A stretch of 64,000 bases of DNA from Fomitopsis serialis (Eukaryota > Basidiomycota > Agaricomycetes > Polyporales > Fomitopsidaceae), in the NCBI RefSeq assembly GCF_022376445.1, contig NW_025955087.1, forward strand, positions 57,275 through 121,274, given 5' to 3'. Position 1 is the first letter of the stretch. Each line of letters begins with the position of its first letter. The notes below the pieces were generated by a model, which ran no database searches, was not told the origin of the DNA, and worked only from the letters and a program-made list of their open reading frames with translations. Below, one piece after another: positions 21,980 to 32,306 of this stretch. The position numbers and the translations under genes were made by a program.

Positions 21980-24296
21980 TCACGCTGATATGCTCGCCAG
22001 CGTCTCTGCAACAAGACTCATCGCAGCAGGAGAACGCGGCGTGATGTCACAATCGTACGCCTCAGGATAGCTGTCGGACAGTGACGCGGCGTGAGCCCAA
22101 TATACTCTCGTGAGCATTGTACGTAGACGGACTGACCTGATCAAGGAAGAGAAGAACTTCGCTTCTGGCGTAATGACGTTGCCCTCAGCATCTCGGGCTT
22201 TGTCGATGTTCAGCGTCGCCGCGACGCCGGCTATCGCCAGAAAGACGGATGCGTCCCCGAATAGGCGTCCGGGGCAGAGCCTGAATATGAGGGCTGAGAC
22301 GTGGAGGAGGGATTTCGGACAGAGCAAAGCACGGACCGTCGACCATGCCCGAAGACGATGTTGCGAGGATCTTCGAGTTCCCCGTCTGAGCTTGTCGCAT
22401 CGAGGAAGCGTTCCGGACGGAACGTGGCAGGGGCGTCGTATGTCCTCTCGTCGTGTGTCATTGACCTGTTGGACGTCGGTGAGCTTTGCATAGAGCCTTT
22501 TTTTTGTATGATCACACGGTACCACAGGTTGGTTATGACCGTGGAGTCCCCAGGCACATGGTAGCCCTCATACTCGTCATCCTCCGTTAGATAGTGAGGT
22601 ATGCCTGTGAAGATTTGCAAACGTTAGCGACTGCCGGTTGCTCACAACAGAACGTATGTGACCCAGTGGGACAGGTGGATTCCAGCTGCCCACCATAGAT
22701 GTGAGACTCGATCCTCGTCTTGCACGGCTGCAGGTAGTACTCACCGATACGTCTCCTTCAGGATGCAATCGAGATATGGCAGGTTCGGTCTGTCCTCAAG
22801 AGTGGGTAGTCGGTTGTTCCCGACGACGCGGTCGACTTCCGCTTGGGCCTTATGGTACACCTCCGGGTAGAGGACCATCGCCAGGAAGAATGTCCGGAGC
22901 ACCGTCTTCGTCTATTCGTCACACCCTAGTGTTTCAGTATCGACCATTGCGCCATTGCCCGATAGCATACCGTATCCGTCCCAGCTGGCAGTAGCTACTG
23001 TTAAATTCACAGGTTTCGTAGAGCACTCAATTTGGGACGTACCAGAGTACAACACGCCCGCCGCGTACCGGATGTAGTCCTCGTCCTCGGCAAGCCGGCC
23101 CGCTTTCTCTGCTTTCTCGATCAATTCGGAAACGAACGAAGGCCGTGCACTTCCCGACGTCTAGTTGGACGGTGTCAACGATACAGTTCCATCTATGCTT
23201 TGCAAGTGTGGACCCACCACCGCTTTGCGGACCATATTGTATGGGAGATGATTAGCGCGCCATACGAGTTCCCTGGCGTACATTGCCTTGCGCTTGAAGT
23301 CTGCCCCAGGCATCCACGCCGGGACGTACTTGACTATAACAGATCAGCGGTCAGCGGTCAATATCTCATCAAGGCTTCGCAGTCAGCACAATTGAAGACT
23401 AACGAAGTGGAAAGATGTCCGCTATCCCGCTTCCTGCCGGACCGGTCGCGTTGGTTGCGTCCATGGCATGGTCCATCAGCGTTACATACTCGTCGTCCAA
23501 GGACGTGATTCGGTGCCCATACACAGACTCGAGGATGAGTGCCGCGGTGTACCTAGGTGCGAACGAAGGCACTCAGCGATCATGGTCCATCGGGAGCTCT
23601 GCACACCCCCGGCCTTGACACCACAGCTGTGACGTACCGCGTGATGTGCATCGTGAAGTCTGCGGGCGTGTGCATGAGGTTCGACAGGAAGGTGCAAATC
23701 TCCCGCAGCTGCAGGCCGTTGTACTTCCGTATCGCATCCTTCTCGCCGAACGCTGCCTGGATCCACCGGCGCTGCATACGCCGCCCCGCGGCTTGGTACG
23801 GCAGAAAAGCCGTGTTAGGATACCAGCCTATCCTGGGTTCGCCGGTCAGTGTCAATGCGAGCGATAAGGGGAGGGTGCGACGTACAGCTCGACCTGTGTG
23901 ACAAGTCGAGGACGGCTCGAATAGATCGCGCCCCGCTTGTCCAGGAGGTCCCGCGCGATGCTGGGCGAGTTGATGATGAGCGTGCGGCACCCGAAGAAGT
24001 CGGCATAGACCAGATCGCCTGCGGGTGTAGCCAGCGTGAGATTGGTCGAATGTCGTCTAAGTACTGCGAAATCCACCGTGTTCATCCGCCCACGACTTGA
24101 AGGTCTGCTCCTGGGAGCTTGAGGGCAACTGATGGGCGTTGCCTAAGACAGGAATACGCTTTGGACCAGGAGGGAGACGGCGCCGAGGATTGCTAAGACC
24201 GAGCAAGTAGACAATGCCCATGACGCACACCACAGGCATCACGATCCAGGCATAACCTGAAGAAACCGGGTCCTGGAACATGGCTTCCGGCAACAT
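21980..24296 (-). CDS. Cytochrome P450 monooxygenase, 526 aa
   Basis: Thirteen exons (translation order): 24296-24077, 24018-23886, 23832-23638, 23552-23404, 23333-23218, 23160-23043, 22984-22971, 22911-22745, 22685-22663, 22604-22523, 22465-22337, 22280-22137, 22070-21980. All GT-AG and in phase. The N-terminus has one membrane anchor ([20 protein letters not shown]) and a proline hinge ([16 protein letters not shown]), so the enzyme sits on the ER. The I-helix oxygen-binding motif AGTDTT is assembled from a 14-nt exon (22971-22984). The K-helix ExxR is KETYR, the PERF motif is FRPERFL, and the haem loop is FGHGRRLCPG with its Cys ligand, split by an intron. Resembles the O-methylsterigmatocystin-oxidoreductase-like P450s common in basidiomycetes; the substrate cannot be told. 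A second ATG at 24281 is also possible. Confidence 0.93.
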
Positions 24297-25672
24297 GAGA
24301 TAGGTGAGAGGGGCTGTCCTTGACTCCCTTATAACACGGATGCTTTGCAGATCTCCAGATGCACCGACTGAACTGTGACTTGCGCGCCATTTGCACTGGG
24401 AAGATAGCAGCCACGTCACCACCTATACCAGAAGGATTCGCCATCCATGGGCGGTTCGAGCCCAGTGCTGTATACGACGGCTTAGATAGGCCTCAGCGGT
24501 GCCAGTTACTGTATCCTATGCCTTGCGAGGCATCTGATTTGTTTCTTGGGACTGCACAAGCTCAAATTTCATTGAACTCTTACCGTCTTACGCCCACGAG
24601 CCCATCTCCTGGCAGGACCCGTTTGGCTTGTGTGGTTGCTGGCTGTTTTGGATGGCATTCAGCCGGGAATCGGCAGAGGTAAGCTGAGAACCAAAGCACA
24701 TCATCACTCACACGGTTCAAGAATACGGACAGAGCCCGACAGAAATTTTCTGTAAGACGCCCTCTAACTCGTGGTCATCATTGTATAGTAGCTTCGACTC
24801 GTAACGCCGCATTTCACCCGTAGCCAGCGTCCCACATGGCTTCTTGCAACCAGAAGGCAAGTCAGCGTTAGCTGAGGGCCTTGACTCGAACAGAACACTA
24901 GTGTATTCGCCGCGCAATGTCGGCTTAGAAGCTCAACATAGGAGTCCCTTGAAGCACTAAATAGAGCGCTAGCGGCCAGTCAGTACCCCATGCAGGAGGT
25001 CTGAGAGAACAACATACCAATACTGGCCAATGGAACATGCTCCATTGACCGCGCTTGCTCTTTGATACCGACGTAACAAGGTATCGGTGTGCCAATGACT
25101 CGGATCGCATAGGCACTAGTTACTGGAAGTGATCGTGGCAAGCTGTACCTAGCATTAGCCAGCGAGTGAGTATACACGGTTCATGCGACGGACATCTCTC
25201 GTACCGTCACTGCTCTCCAGCCAGTATGGAATCACATAAGATATTTAACTCACTTCTCAGGGCCTAGTCACGGTAGAATTCAAGTTTCCAGTTGTAAGTA
25301 GGCCTGCAGGTAGACCTACGCCTTTGTGAATCCTGTAGCAAACGCCGTTGCCAGTGAATGTTTGACTGGATACTTAAGACACTACACAGACTGCATAGTA
25401 GTACAGAACAAACGTGGGCCGCCGGGCGGGCCGTCACGGCGTTATTTACGCTGGCGTAGGCAAGCCACGCGGCCATACCAAATCCGGCAATGAACCTCAA
25501 GCCGGCGAGTACTGCTGATCTGTAAGTACGTTTGTACGTGCATGTGTCTAGGGTCTCCTCGTTGCTAACCATCTTCGAACGGATATTGGACGTCGCGCAA
25601 TCGTAAAACTCTACTACTGTGTCTGTCCTTCATACAAATTGTCACGGCTACAGAAGCTTGCCACTGTCGTCA
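24297..25672. other. Intergenic between P450 and CCD6, 1.38 kb
   Basis: Divergent upstream regions of the P450 gene and CCD6. The open frames are short and unrecognised. Confidence 0.5.
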
Positions 25673-27649
25673 TGTCCTTCAGCCCAGCCGCACCGAGACC
25701 CAGGCTACAGACGGAGTTCTACGAGTTCCTGGAACAAAAACTCATGAATGTAGAGTCGCAGTTCAGTGCATCGGAGAAAGTGAGTCAGGCTCGATTGCCT
25801 TGACGCCGCGGTATCGACTTAGAGACGATGCTCCGATCAGGAAAGGGACGCGCTGGGAGTGGCGTTGACACAAGCCGAGAAGAAGCTCGAGGCTTCCAAC
25901 GTTGTGTGTTACTTTCTACAGACTCTGAGCGCTGATAGTTCTAACTGCATTGATACCATATGCACAGGAACTCAATGAACTACGGACGAATGCCGCCGCT
26001 TCGATTGAGGCGCTATCGAACAAAGACGAGGTTGTACGTCCCACACTAGCGTCCCACGCTCTACATCGTTCAGCGCATGCAGCTTAATAATACATTGACA
26101 GGCACATTCCACGGCATTGCTTCGACAGGATGTAGGCTTCCTCTACCATTTGTTCCCGTGCTGCTCAGTGACATTCTCTGTTGTAGCTTCAGCGGGTATC
26201 AGATCTGCTCGCGAGGGAACGAGCGCGCCGCGAAGAAGCAGTAAGTTTTGCGGTCTATCTGTCGCTTGTTGGGAATGCTAAGGGGTATCATGAGGAACGT
26301 GCCACCTCCGAGGCGGAAGCAACCACCAAGGACGTGGAGAAAGAGGTGAAGTAGCAACCCACCGATGCGCTCCAGTCAGTTCATGCTTATCTTATGTAAA
26401 TAGAATGCGAAATTACGAGAGGAGCTTGTGAAGAAGGAGAAGACCTGCAGTCGTGCAGCTGCAGAGCGTGCCGAAGCCATTGCAGCTGAGACCAAATGTC
26501 GACAGCAGTCCAACTACGTGAAAGCCCGGCTGGATGATGTGACGAAGGTCAACTTCTGTCGAACACATCATCTTTTCAACACACTAATCATATTTCAGGA
26601 GATATCGAGACTCCAGACCGCGCTCAACTCGATCACAGCTAGTATATCAGACAAAGCTCATCCCTCCGCAGTGAAGGTATTGCGTCGGACGCTTCAGTTG
26701 TAGATGGTGATGGCTCACGTACCTCCTGTGCATAGTTTAGGAACTTCGTAGATCGTCTGCGTGCACTATCTGCTCCTGCTGAGGCAGTTGATTTCTCGAC
26801 CGTTATGCCCATCGAGATGTCGGTCAGTTTCAAATCCCTACTGGTCGTTGTTTGATATATCAGACGATCATGCACACGCAGGACCACTTAATATCCAGGA
26901 CCATCGCTCAATTACGACAAAAGGACGTGCTGAAAACCTCCAGGATGACGGTCGACGACACCGTGATGGGGCTCCCCAACTCGCCTCATGCATTGTGCAT
27001 CCTACCTTTGTTTGCCTATGGCTCCGACTGTTATAGCGAGGAATGGAGCAGCTACTCCAGAGAAATCAAATCAAAAGAGACACGTGAACTCTTCCGTACT
27101 CATCATGGAAAGACATACTACATCGGCACGTATCAAGCGGTGGAAGGTCTCGCATTGAGTGATATCCGGTTGGAAGATGTGGATACCAAACTGCTCAAGG
27201 TGAGCGAGACAGCCCTCAGTCATGGATCACTTCTAAAGATTTGTGGCATCTCGCTGTTAAAGACATTCGACCGGACAGCGAAGGGCGTCGATTTGGAAGC
27301 GGGGCTGACGCGGCTGACGACGCCTGCAGTGTCCTCGAAGAACTCGGTAGCCCAAACAGTGCCTCAGATGTACCAATTGGGCATCTTGAGAGTCGCCGTC
27401 GTTGGTCTTCAGTATGTTGGGTTCAACCAACGCCTGAATGAGGAGCTGCACCCAAGGGACCCGCCTTCTGGCGAGGCCTCAGCGGATGTGGACTCGGATT
27501 CAGAGACTTCGCTCTCGCTTGTTCCCAGGGGTCTCAAGCAACGCAAGCGTCGTTTGCTCCTTGACAGCAGTTCAGATGAGGAACCCCCACATAAGGAAGC
27601 GAAGGTATCTAAAGAGGTGAGCTCAAGCGAGCCTCGGCACCTTTTCTAA
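25673..27649 (+). CDS. CCD6: type I coiled-coil/DUF protein, about 467 aa
   Basis: Exons: 25673-25780, 25841-25903, 25968-26033, 26102-26131, 26187-26240, 26295-26345, 26404-26547, 26599-26676, 26736-26822, 26864-27199, 27263-27649. Leader RLQTEFYEFLEQKLMNVESQ; coiled coil; RLRALSAPAEAVDF; then the C-terminal domain with LPNSPHALCILP, ETRELFRTHHGKTYYIGTYQ, VPQMYQLGILRVAVVGLQYV and GFNQRLNEELH; the tail contains RKRR and DSSSDEEPPH. Relative to CCD5 the exon corresponding to 20063-20200 is nearly lost; its remnant now lies inside the intron after 26345 and contains a TAG. Downstream sequence similar to the last two small exons of CCD5 persists at 27681-27688 and 27751 onward, so an alternative longer C-terminus is possible. 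Function unknown. Confidence 0.85.
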
Positions 27650-28483
27650 GACACAGCATTGATTGATCTCCCTCCATCAGGTCCCTCGGTAGGTGGCCTT
27701 GCTTGTGTTTCCTGCCTTTTTCTGCATCCTAACATGAGGTTACCCCGCAGAGTCCCAAAACGTGGCCATTTGTGTAGGAGGATGAGGAGAGGAGGAGGGT
27801 GTGTCCACGTAGTCATCGGCCGGGAGCGTGGTAGTGCCCAGCAGCGTCTTGACGATGACAGCGCTCAACACAACTACCTATAGGACTACTGAGTAGACTA
27901 CAATCCCCAATGTTATGACCCTGTACCCCCGTCCCTGCTTCCATGACCCTCTCGGAGGCCACCATCTTAAGGCCCTGGCCCACTAGCTGCATAGCCGGGC
28001 GGGTTACTCGGTTAAAACCTGGTAGGAAAATCTGGCAAAACCTCCAGGAGTCAGCTGTGGTCTCCCGACAGTCTTACATAACTCACCGAGCACTAGGTGA
28101 GCCTCCGCTGTCCGCGGCCACCGTTCAAAGGAAGCAGGGGCCGGGGCACAGTCGTCGGATCCACCCATTGGTGCGATCAAAAGTCGTCCTCGCCAGTGTC
28201 ATCCCATAAGCAGTAGCGATGATGTAGTCGCACGCAGGGCCAGTGACAAGCACGCTCTATGGTGGTAAGAGAAGAAGGTCCTCCTCGGAGACGGCCATCA
28301 CAGGGACAGACTCGCACAGCTGAAAGACTGAGTGTACGAATTCTCCTAACAGAGCCACTGCATCTCCAGTGGAGACACAGCAGACGTACGCCACACTGGA
28401 AAACGGAGAGTGATATAATGATGGACAAATCTTAACGGAATCTCGTTTATATGTACCGCAATCCTGCTGTTTTGGGCCCTAAC
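27650..28483. other. Intergenic, 834 bp
   Basis: Between CCD6 and the 3' end of the SGNH hydrolase gene. Besides the CCD6-related 3' exon candidates near 27681-27883, no gene is seen. Confidence 0.5.
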
Positions 28484-29883
28484 CTAAGTGTATGTCGACG
28501 CCGTTGCGAAGCTGACGAGCTGTGCCAATTGCTGAGCGAGCGCATCTCCAAGGATACGATGCCCGGAAATCGTCGGATGTAGTCCGTCCATGGTGTGCTC
28601 CCTCCTGAGATCGCCTCCGATGTCCCATTCGTGAAATTCGACACCTTGCCCGGCATTGGACCTCAACGAAGCCAAAGTCGACGACAGGTCTCGTGTGATA
28701 GGGACCTGTTCGGCGCTTTCTGTCGTTTCAGGATCCGAGTCTTCAGTGAAATCGGGGAAGGGATGCTAAGAGCGACATCTGTGAACCACCGAGCGACATA
28801 GAAAAGGGAACCTTACCAGGACACATATGTGCTTGACCGATGTGCGATACACTTGCAACAGGCGGTCGACGAAAGCACGCATGGTTGAGACGAATTGGTC
28901 GGGGGACACATCTTGCGCGTCGTCGTTCGTACCTGAGATAGAGCTACTTCAGCCTGTACACCCAGCGCGAGGCCTCATAGGCGTGATGCGCACCTAGGGC
29001 GATCACTATGATTGAGGGCTGTTCGTCTAGTGCTGCAGGTTCGTCCGACCATTGAGATGTCTTTCATATAACGTCAGGCAGGTAATACAACGGCCGAGCG
29101 TATCCAATCAGTTACGCACATGGAAGAACCGGTCTATCATGCCCTGCCCGGCACCCTCGTCCGCTTCCTCTGGCGTAGGCGCTACGAGCGTCACACCGGG
29201 GAAGGCTACGAGTTCGAGCTCGATCTCGATGCCCGTTTTCGCGTAGATCTGTCCCTTCGCGATGTGTGCGTACGCGCTGAGGCAGCCCAGAGGGATTGGC
29301 TGTGAGCCATCTGAGTAGCCTGCCGTGATCGAGTCCCCGATGGCGAGTACTCTGACTGAGCGACTCGGAACATTGGGGAGAGCCTGAACGCTGTCTTCCT
29401 GCATGGCAAGTGTAAGCAGCACAGTACTCATAGTAATTGGAGACCGCCTACATTATCCACGACGATACTCTCCAGTTCGAACACGGATGCCCAATCCACC
29501 AGAGTGAGGGTAATCTTGACAGGGACGGGTCGCGCTGTCGGAGTGTCTTCGTCTACCAGAACAACCTCCTGTGATGGCCCGCAATTGTACGTCTTCACCT
29601 GATTCTCGTTTGTGCTTGAATCGCCACCACCTTCCGAACATGCGCTGACTGAACAAGCTATCATCGGAGTTCCGCCATTAAACGAGTCCTTGCGCTCTGT
29701 ACGCGAGCCTGTCCGTATGCTGAGGTAGCTCCCAGAGAAGCAGAAGGAAATGCTGGCGCCACACCATGAGGCGACGAGTGAATCCGCATCTGGTGAGGCC
29801 CTAGTCCATCGGCCAAGGCGATGGAACTTGTTGGAGGTAGGTTTCAGAGCTACCCTTGGGCGTGCGGACGAGTTTTCCGGCAT
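28484..29883 (-). CDS. SGNH-family hydrolase/esterase with N-terminal beta-rich domain, about 391 aa
   Basis: Five exons (29883-29452, 29398-29120, 29060-28994, 28932-28817, 28765-28484), all in phase. The N-terminal 140 residues (FHRLGRWT, SWCGASISFCFSGSYLSIRT, MIACSVS, DWASVFELESIVVDN) form a domain that precedes the catalytic domain in CE2-like and related fungal esterases. The SGNH blocks are complete: block I with the nucleophile (LAIGDSITAGYSDG), block III GTND across an exon junction, and block V with the Asp/His pair (MDGLHPTISGHR). It should deacylate a carbohydrate or other ester substrate. No signal peptide is visible at the chosen ATG (29883); a CAG acceptor-like site just upstream suggests that an additional 5' exon may carry one. 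Confidence 0.82.
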
Positions 29884-30770
29884 GGCCCTCTCTGCATATT
29901 CAAGAAGTCAGAACGGGGCTTTTGTATCTGGCACCATGAACGCAGACTCGGACGCGGTCGCGAAACGGCTCGGGGCGTACTCAGGCTATGACTCAGATGC
30001 GATCATGAGTGTGGCAACGAGGCCGACGTTACATACGCGTCAGGAATATAAAGCATATGCGTCTTCAGTGGATACGACTCTGGCAACATCTAAGTAGGAG
30101 GTGCGAATACTCAAGTACTCACGAAGAACAGTCGTGTCGAAAGCGTTCAAGCCGAGTTCAAGCGGCTGTCTACAAATTACACGTGGTGGCTGCCACTAGA
30201 TCGCACTAGATAGTGATCCTACGAGCGCTTCTGAATTTACACCGAATGTCTTCACTTCTCCAGTGAAGTCAGGCTGAAGCATGGCCCAGTGCGTAAAGGG
30301 ACCAGAACGCTGCCACCTCGAAGTGGGAATATTTTACTGATGGTGGTAAAGTCTCAGGATCTCAACAAATACGCATGGACCGTAAACGTGAGGCCTGACA
30401 GCATCGGGGGTGGGACGAATCTCATAAGGGAAGTTCCTTCTTGGTTACTAAATTAACTGTACAGAATAAGGGGTACTCAGGCAGACAGTGTAGTGATATT
30501 TGAGATGCAATCTAACAATGATAGTGGAAAGGATTGGATATTGAATCTGCAGACCTCGAATCAAGTTCGTACTGAGACGAGATGCTAGACGAGAATCGAA
30601 CTGGTATCAGGAACCGCGTCATAATCTGAGAATATGCTGACAACGCTTACGGGTATAGAGCATGTGGATATCAACATCCACTGCAGCTGCGATGGGATGT
30701 GAATGGCGCCGGCATATTGACTATATCGCCAAACGTGTAGGCCTCTGAGCGTCGTCGGAAATTGGGATCA
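29884..30770. other. Intergenic, 887 bp
   Basis: Upstream of the SGNH hydrolase and downstream of the small secreted peptide gene. No gene recognised, although a missing 5' exon of the SGNH gene could lie here. Confidence 0.45.
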
Positions 30771-30969
30771 TCAGCACAAGGCGCGCTTCTTGTAGGGGGC
30801 AACGTACTGGGTACCCTCCTTAACACCTCTGATCGGGTATATAGTGAGCTCTGGTCAATGAAGGCGAAGCCTAGGGCTTACCTGCCATACCGTACGGGCG
30901 TGCACTGGCCGCGGTAGCCATGAGTGGGATGAGAGCGGCCAGTACAGCAACCAGCCGGATGAACTGCAT
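30771..30969 (-). CDS. Small secreted peptide, 47 aa
   Basis: Two exons (30969-30882 and 30826-30771) joined by a 55-nt GT-AG intron. The first 23 residues (MQFIRLVAVLAALIPL then MATAASA) are a textbook signal peptide with Ala-x-Ala cleavage site; the predicted mature peptide of 24 residues begins RPYGMAG and ends with VAPYKKRALC, containing a dibasic KK/KKR site and one C-terminal Cys. An acceptor two bases upstream would give a longer, Arg/Pro-rich frame, which looks less natural. A TATATAA box lies about 70 bp upstream. No CaaX box, so it is not a classic mating pheromone. Function not known; possible secreted signal or defence peptide. Confidence 0.6.
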
Positions 30970-31038
30970 CTCGTCGCGATGCGTGACGGAGGTCAGGAGG
31001 GATGAGACGGATGAGACTTCCGTCTGCAATATCCCAAC

Positions 31039-31045
31039 TTATATA
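31039..31045 (-). promoter_or_regulatory. TATA box of the small secreted peptide gene
   Basis: TATATAA on the minus strand, about 70 bp before the ATG at 30969, a normal fungal TATA-to-ATG distance. Confidence 0.5.
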
Positions 31046-32306
31046 CACGAAAGGGTTCCTTCAATTCATCCTCTACGGGTGTATAGTGTTGTCCTAGTAG
31101 GTATCTGTCAATGCGTAGATGTTCAAGGCGGACAGTCATCTATCACCGACGCATCAGCAGTAGCATTTGCTGTCGGAACACATAGCTGCTCTCGACGTCG
31201 ACTGCCCAATTCCTGAAGAGTCGACAGCAGCGTTCAAGGAGAGAATCTTTCACATAGAAAGCGCGGTCTCGATGATGCACAACAATGGCGAAGGCTGCGC
31301 ATGTGAGGAACCTATATGAGGACTCGATGAGCTCTGAGAGTGATCTGTCGTGCGGCCCACGAAGCTCCATTCGAGACGCCCGACGTCTACGTCAGCTACG
31401 CAGCTGGTGATTGCGCTAGGCATAGAGATGTGGCGGCGTATGGGAGGTTGATGTCGAGTTCACTGGCAAGCGAATGGCCAAACGGATGGGGTGTTGGGCC
31501 CCCTCGCGAAGTGTTATTTTGGTGAATGATGCCCGCGAAAGCCCGTACGACGGTGGACAAACGAAGTAGCACTGAGAACCTGGAGTGGGAGTCAAGAAAA
31601 GGAGGACTGATCTTTCGGATCATTTCGCTTCTACGATCGCACGAGCCATAGCTTCGACGCCGCAGCGTGAGTCCCGCGTCGGTCGTGTGTTCAACGTTCG
31701 ACGCAACACTGAGCACCTGTCGCTGGCTGCGAATCCGTTTATCATATGTCAAATCGAAATTGACTTCTTGAGGATTCCGTACTCCAGTGATTGTCTTCCT
31801 GCACGAAATGGAGAGCTTCTCGTGTCGTAATTCACACATGGAATCTTGTGACTCACTGCATGCGCATCCTTACGTCGAACTGCCGCCGACAGTGACGGAG
31901 ATCAATGTGGATGGGCCGGGATGGCTCCGCGGGGAATGCTTCAATATTCATAGCCCTTCCCTTGCTCGAGGATCCGCAATGTGGTCTGGCAGGAGAGCAA
32001 GCATAACGCAGGAATTGAGGACCGCAAATATTCGGGGTAGCTTGGGATTTCGAGAGCAAGAGATTTCTGCGGTGTGTACGAGCCCATACGACTGCGGACT
32101 CGCGGTTGGGTCACCGTCGGCTGTCGTCGGGTTGTCGGTCTGAAAGTGCGCGTTTAACATTGAATTAGATCCTGATCCCGATCGCGCGTCTACCCCACAC
32201 ATGCGGGTCTGTGGCGGGGATCTTCCGACCTATTTAACCACAGTTGTCGAACACCGGCCATTACCTCCCTCATTCTCGTCGCCCAGCATTACTGAGGATT
32301 GTCTAC
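31046..32306. other. Intergenic, 1.26 kb
   Basis: Divergent flanks of the secreted peptide gene and glutaryl-CoA dehydrogenase. A minus-strand open frame of 147 codons at 31396-31839 has no recognisable features and is not called. Confidence 0.5.
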
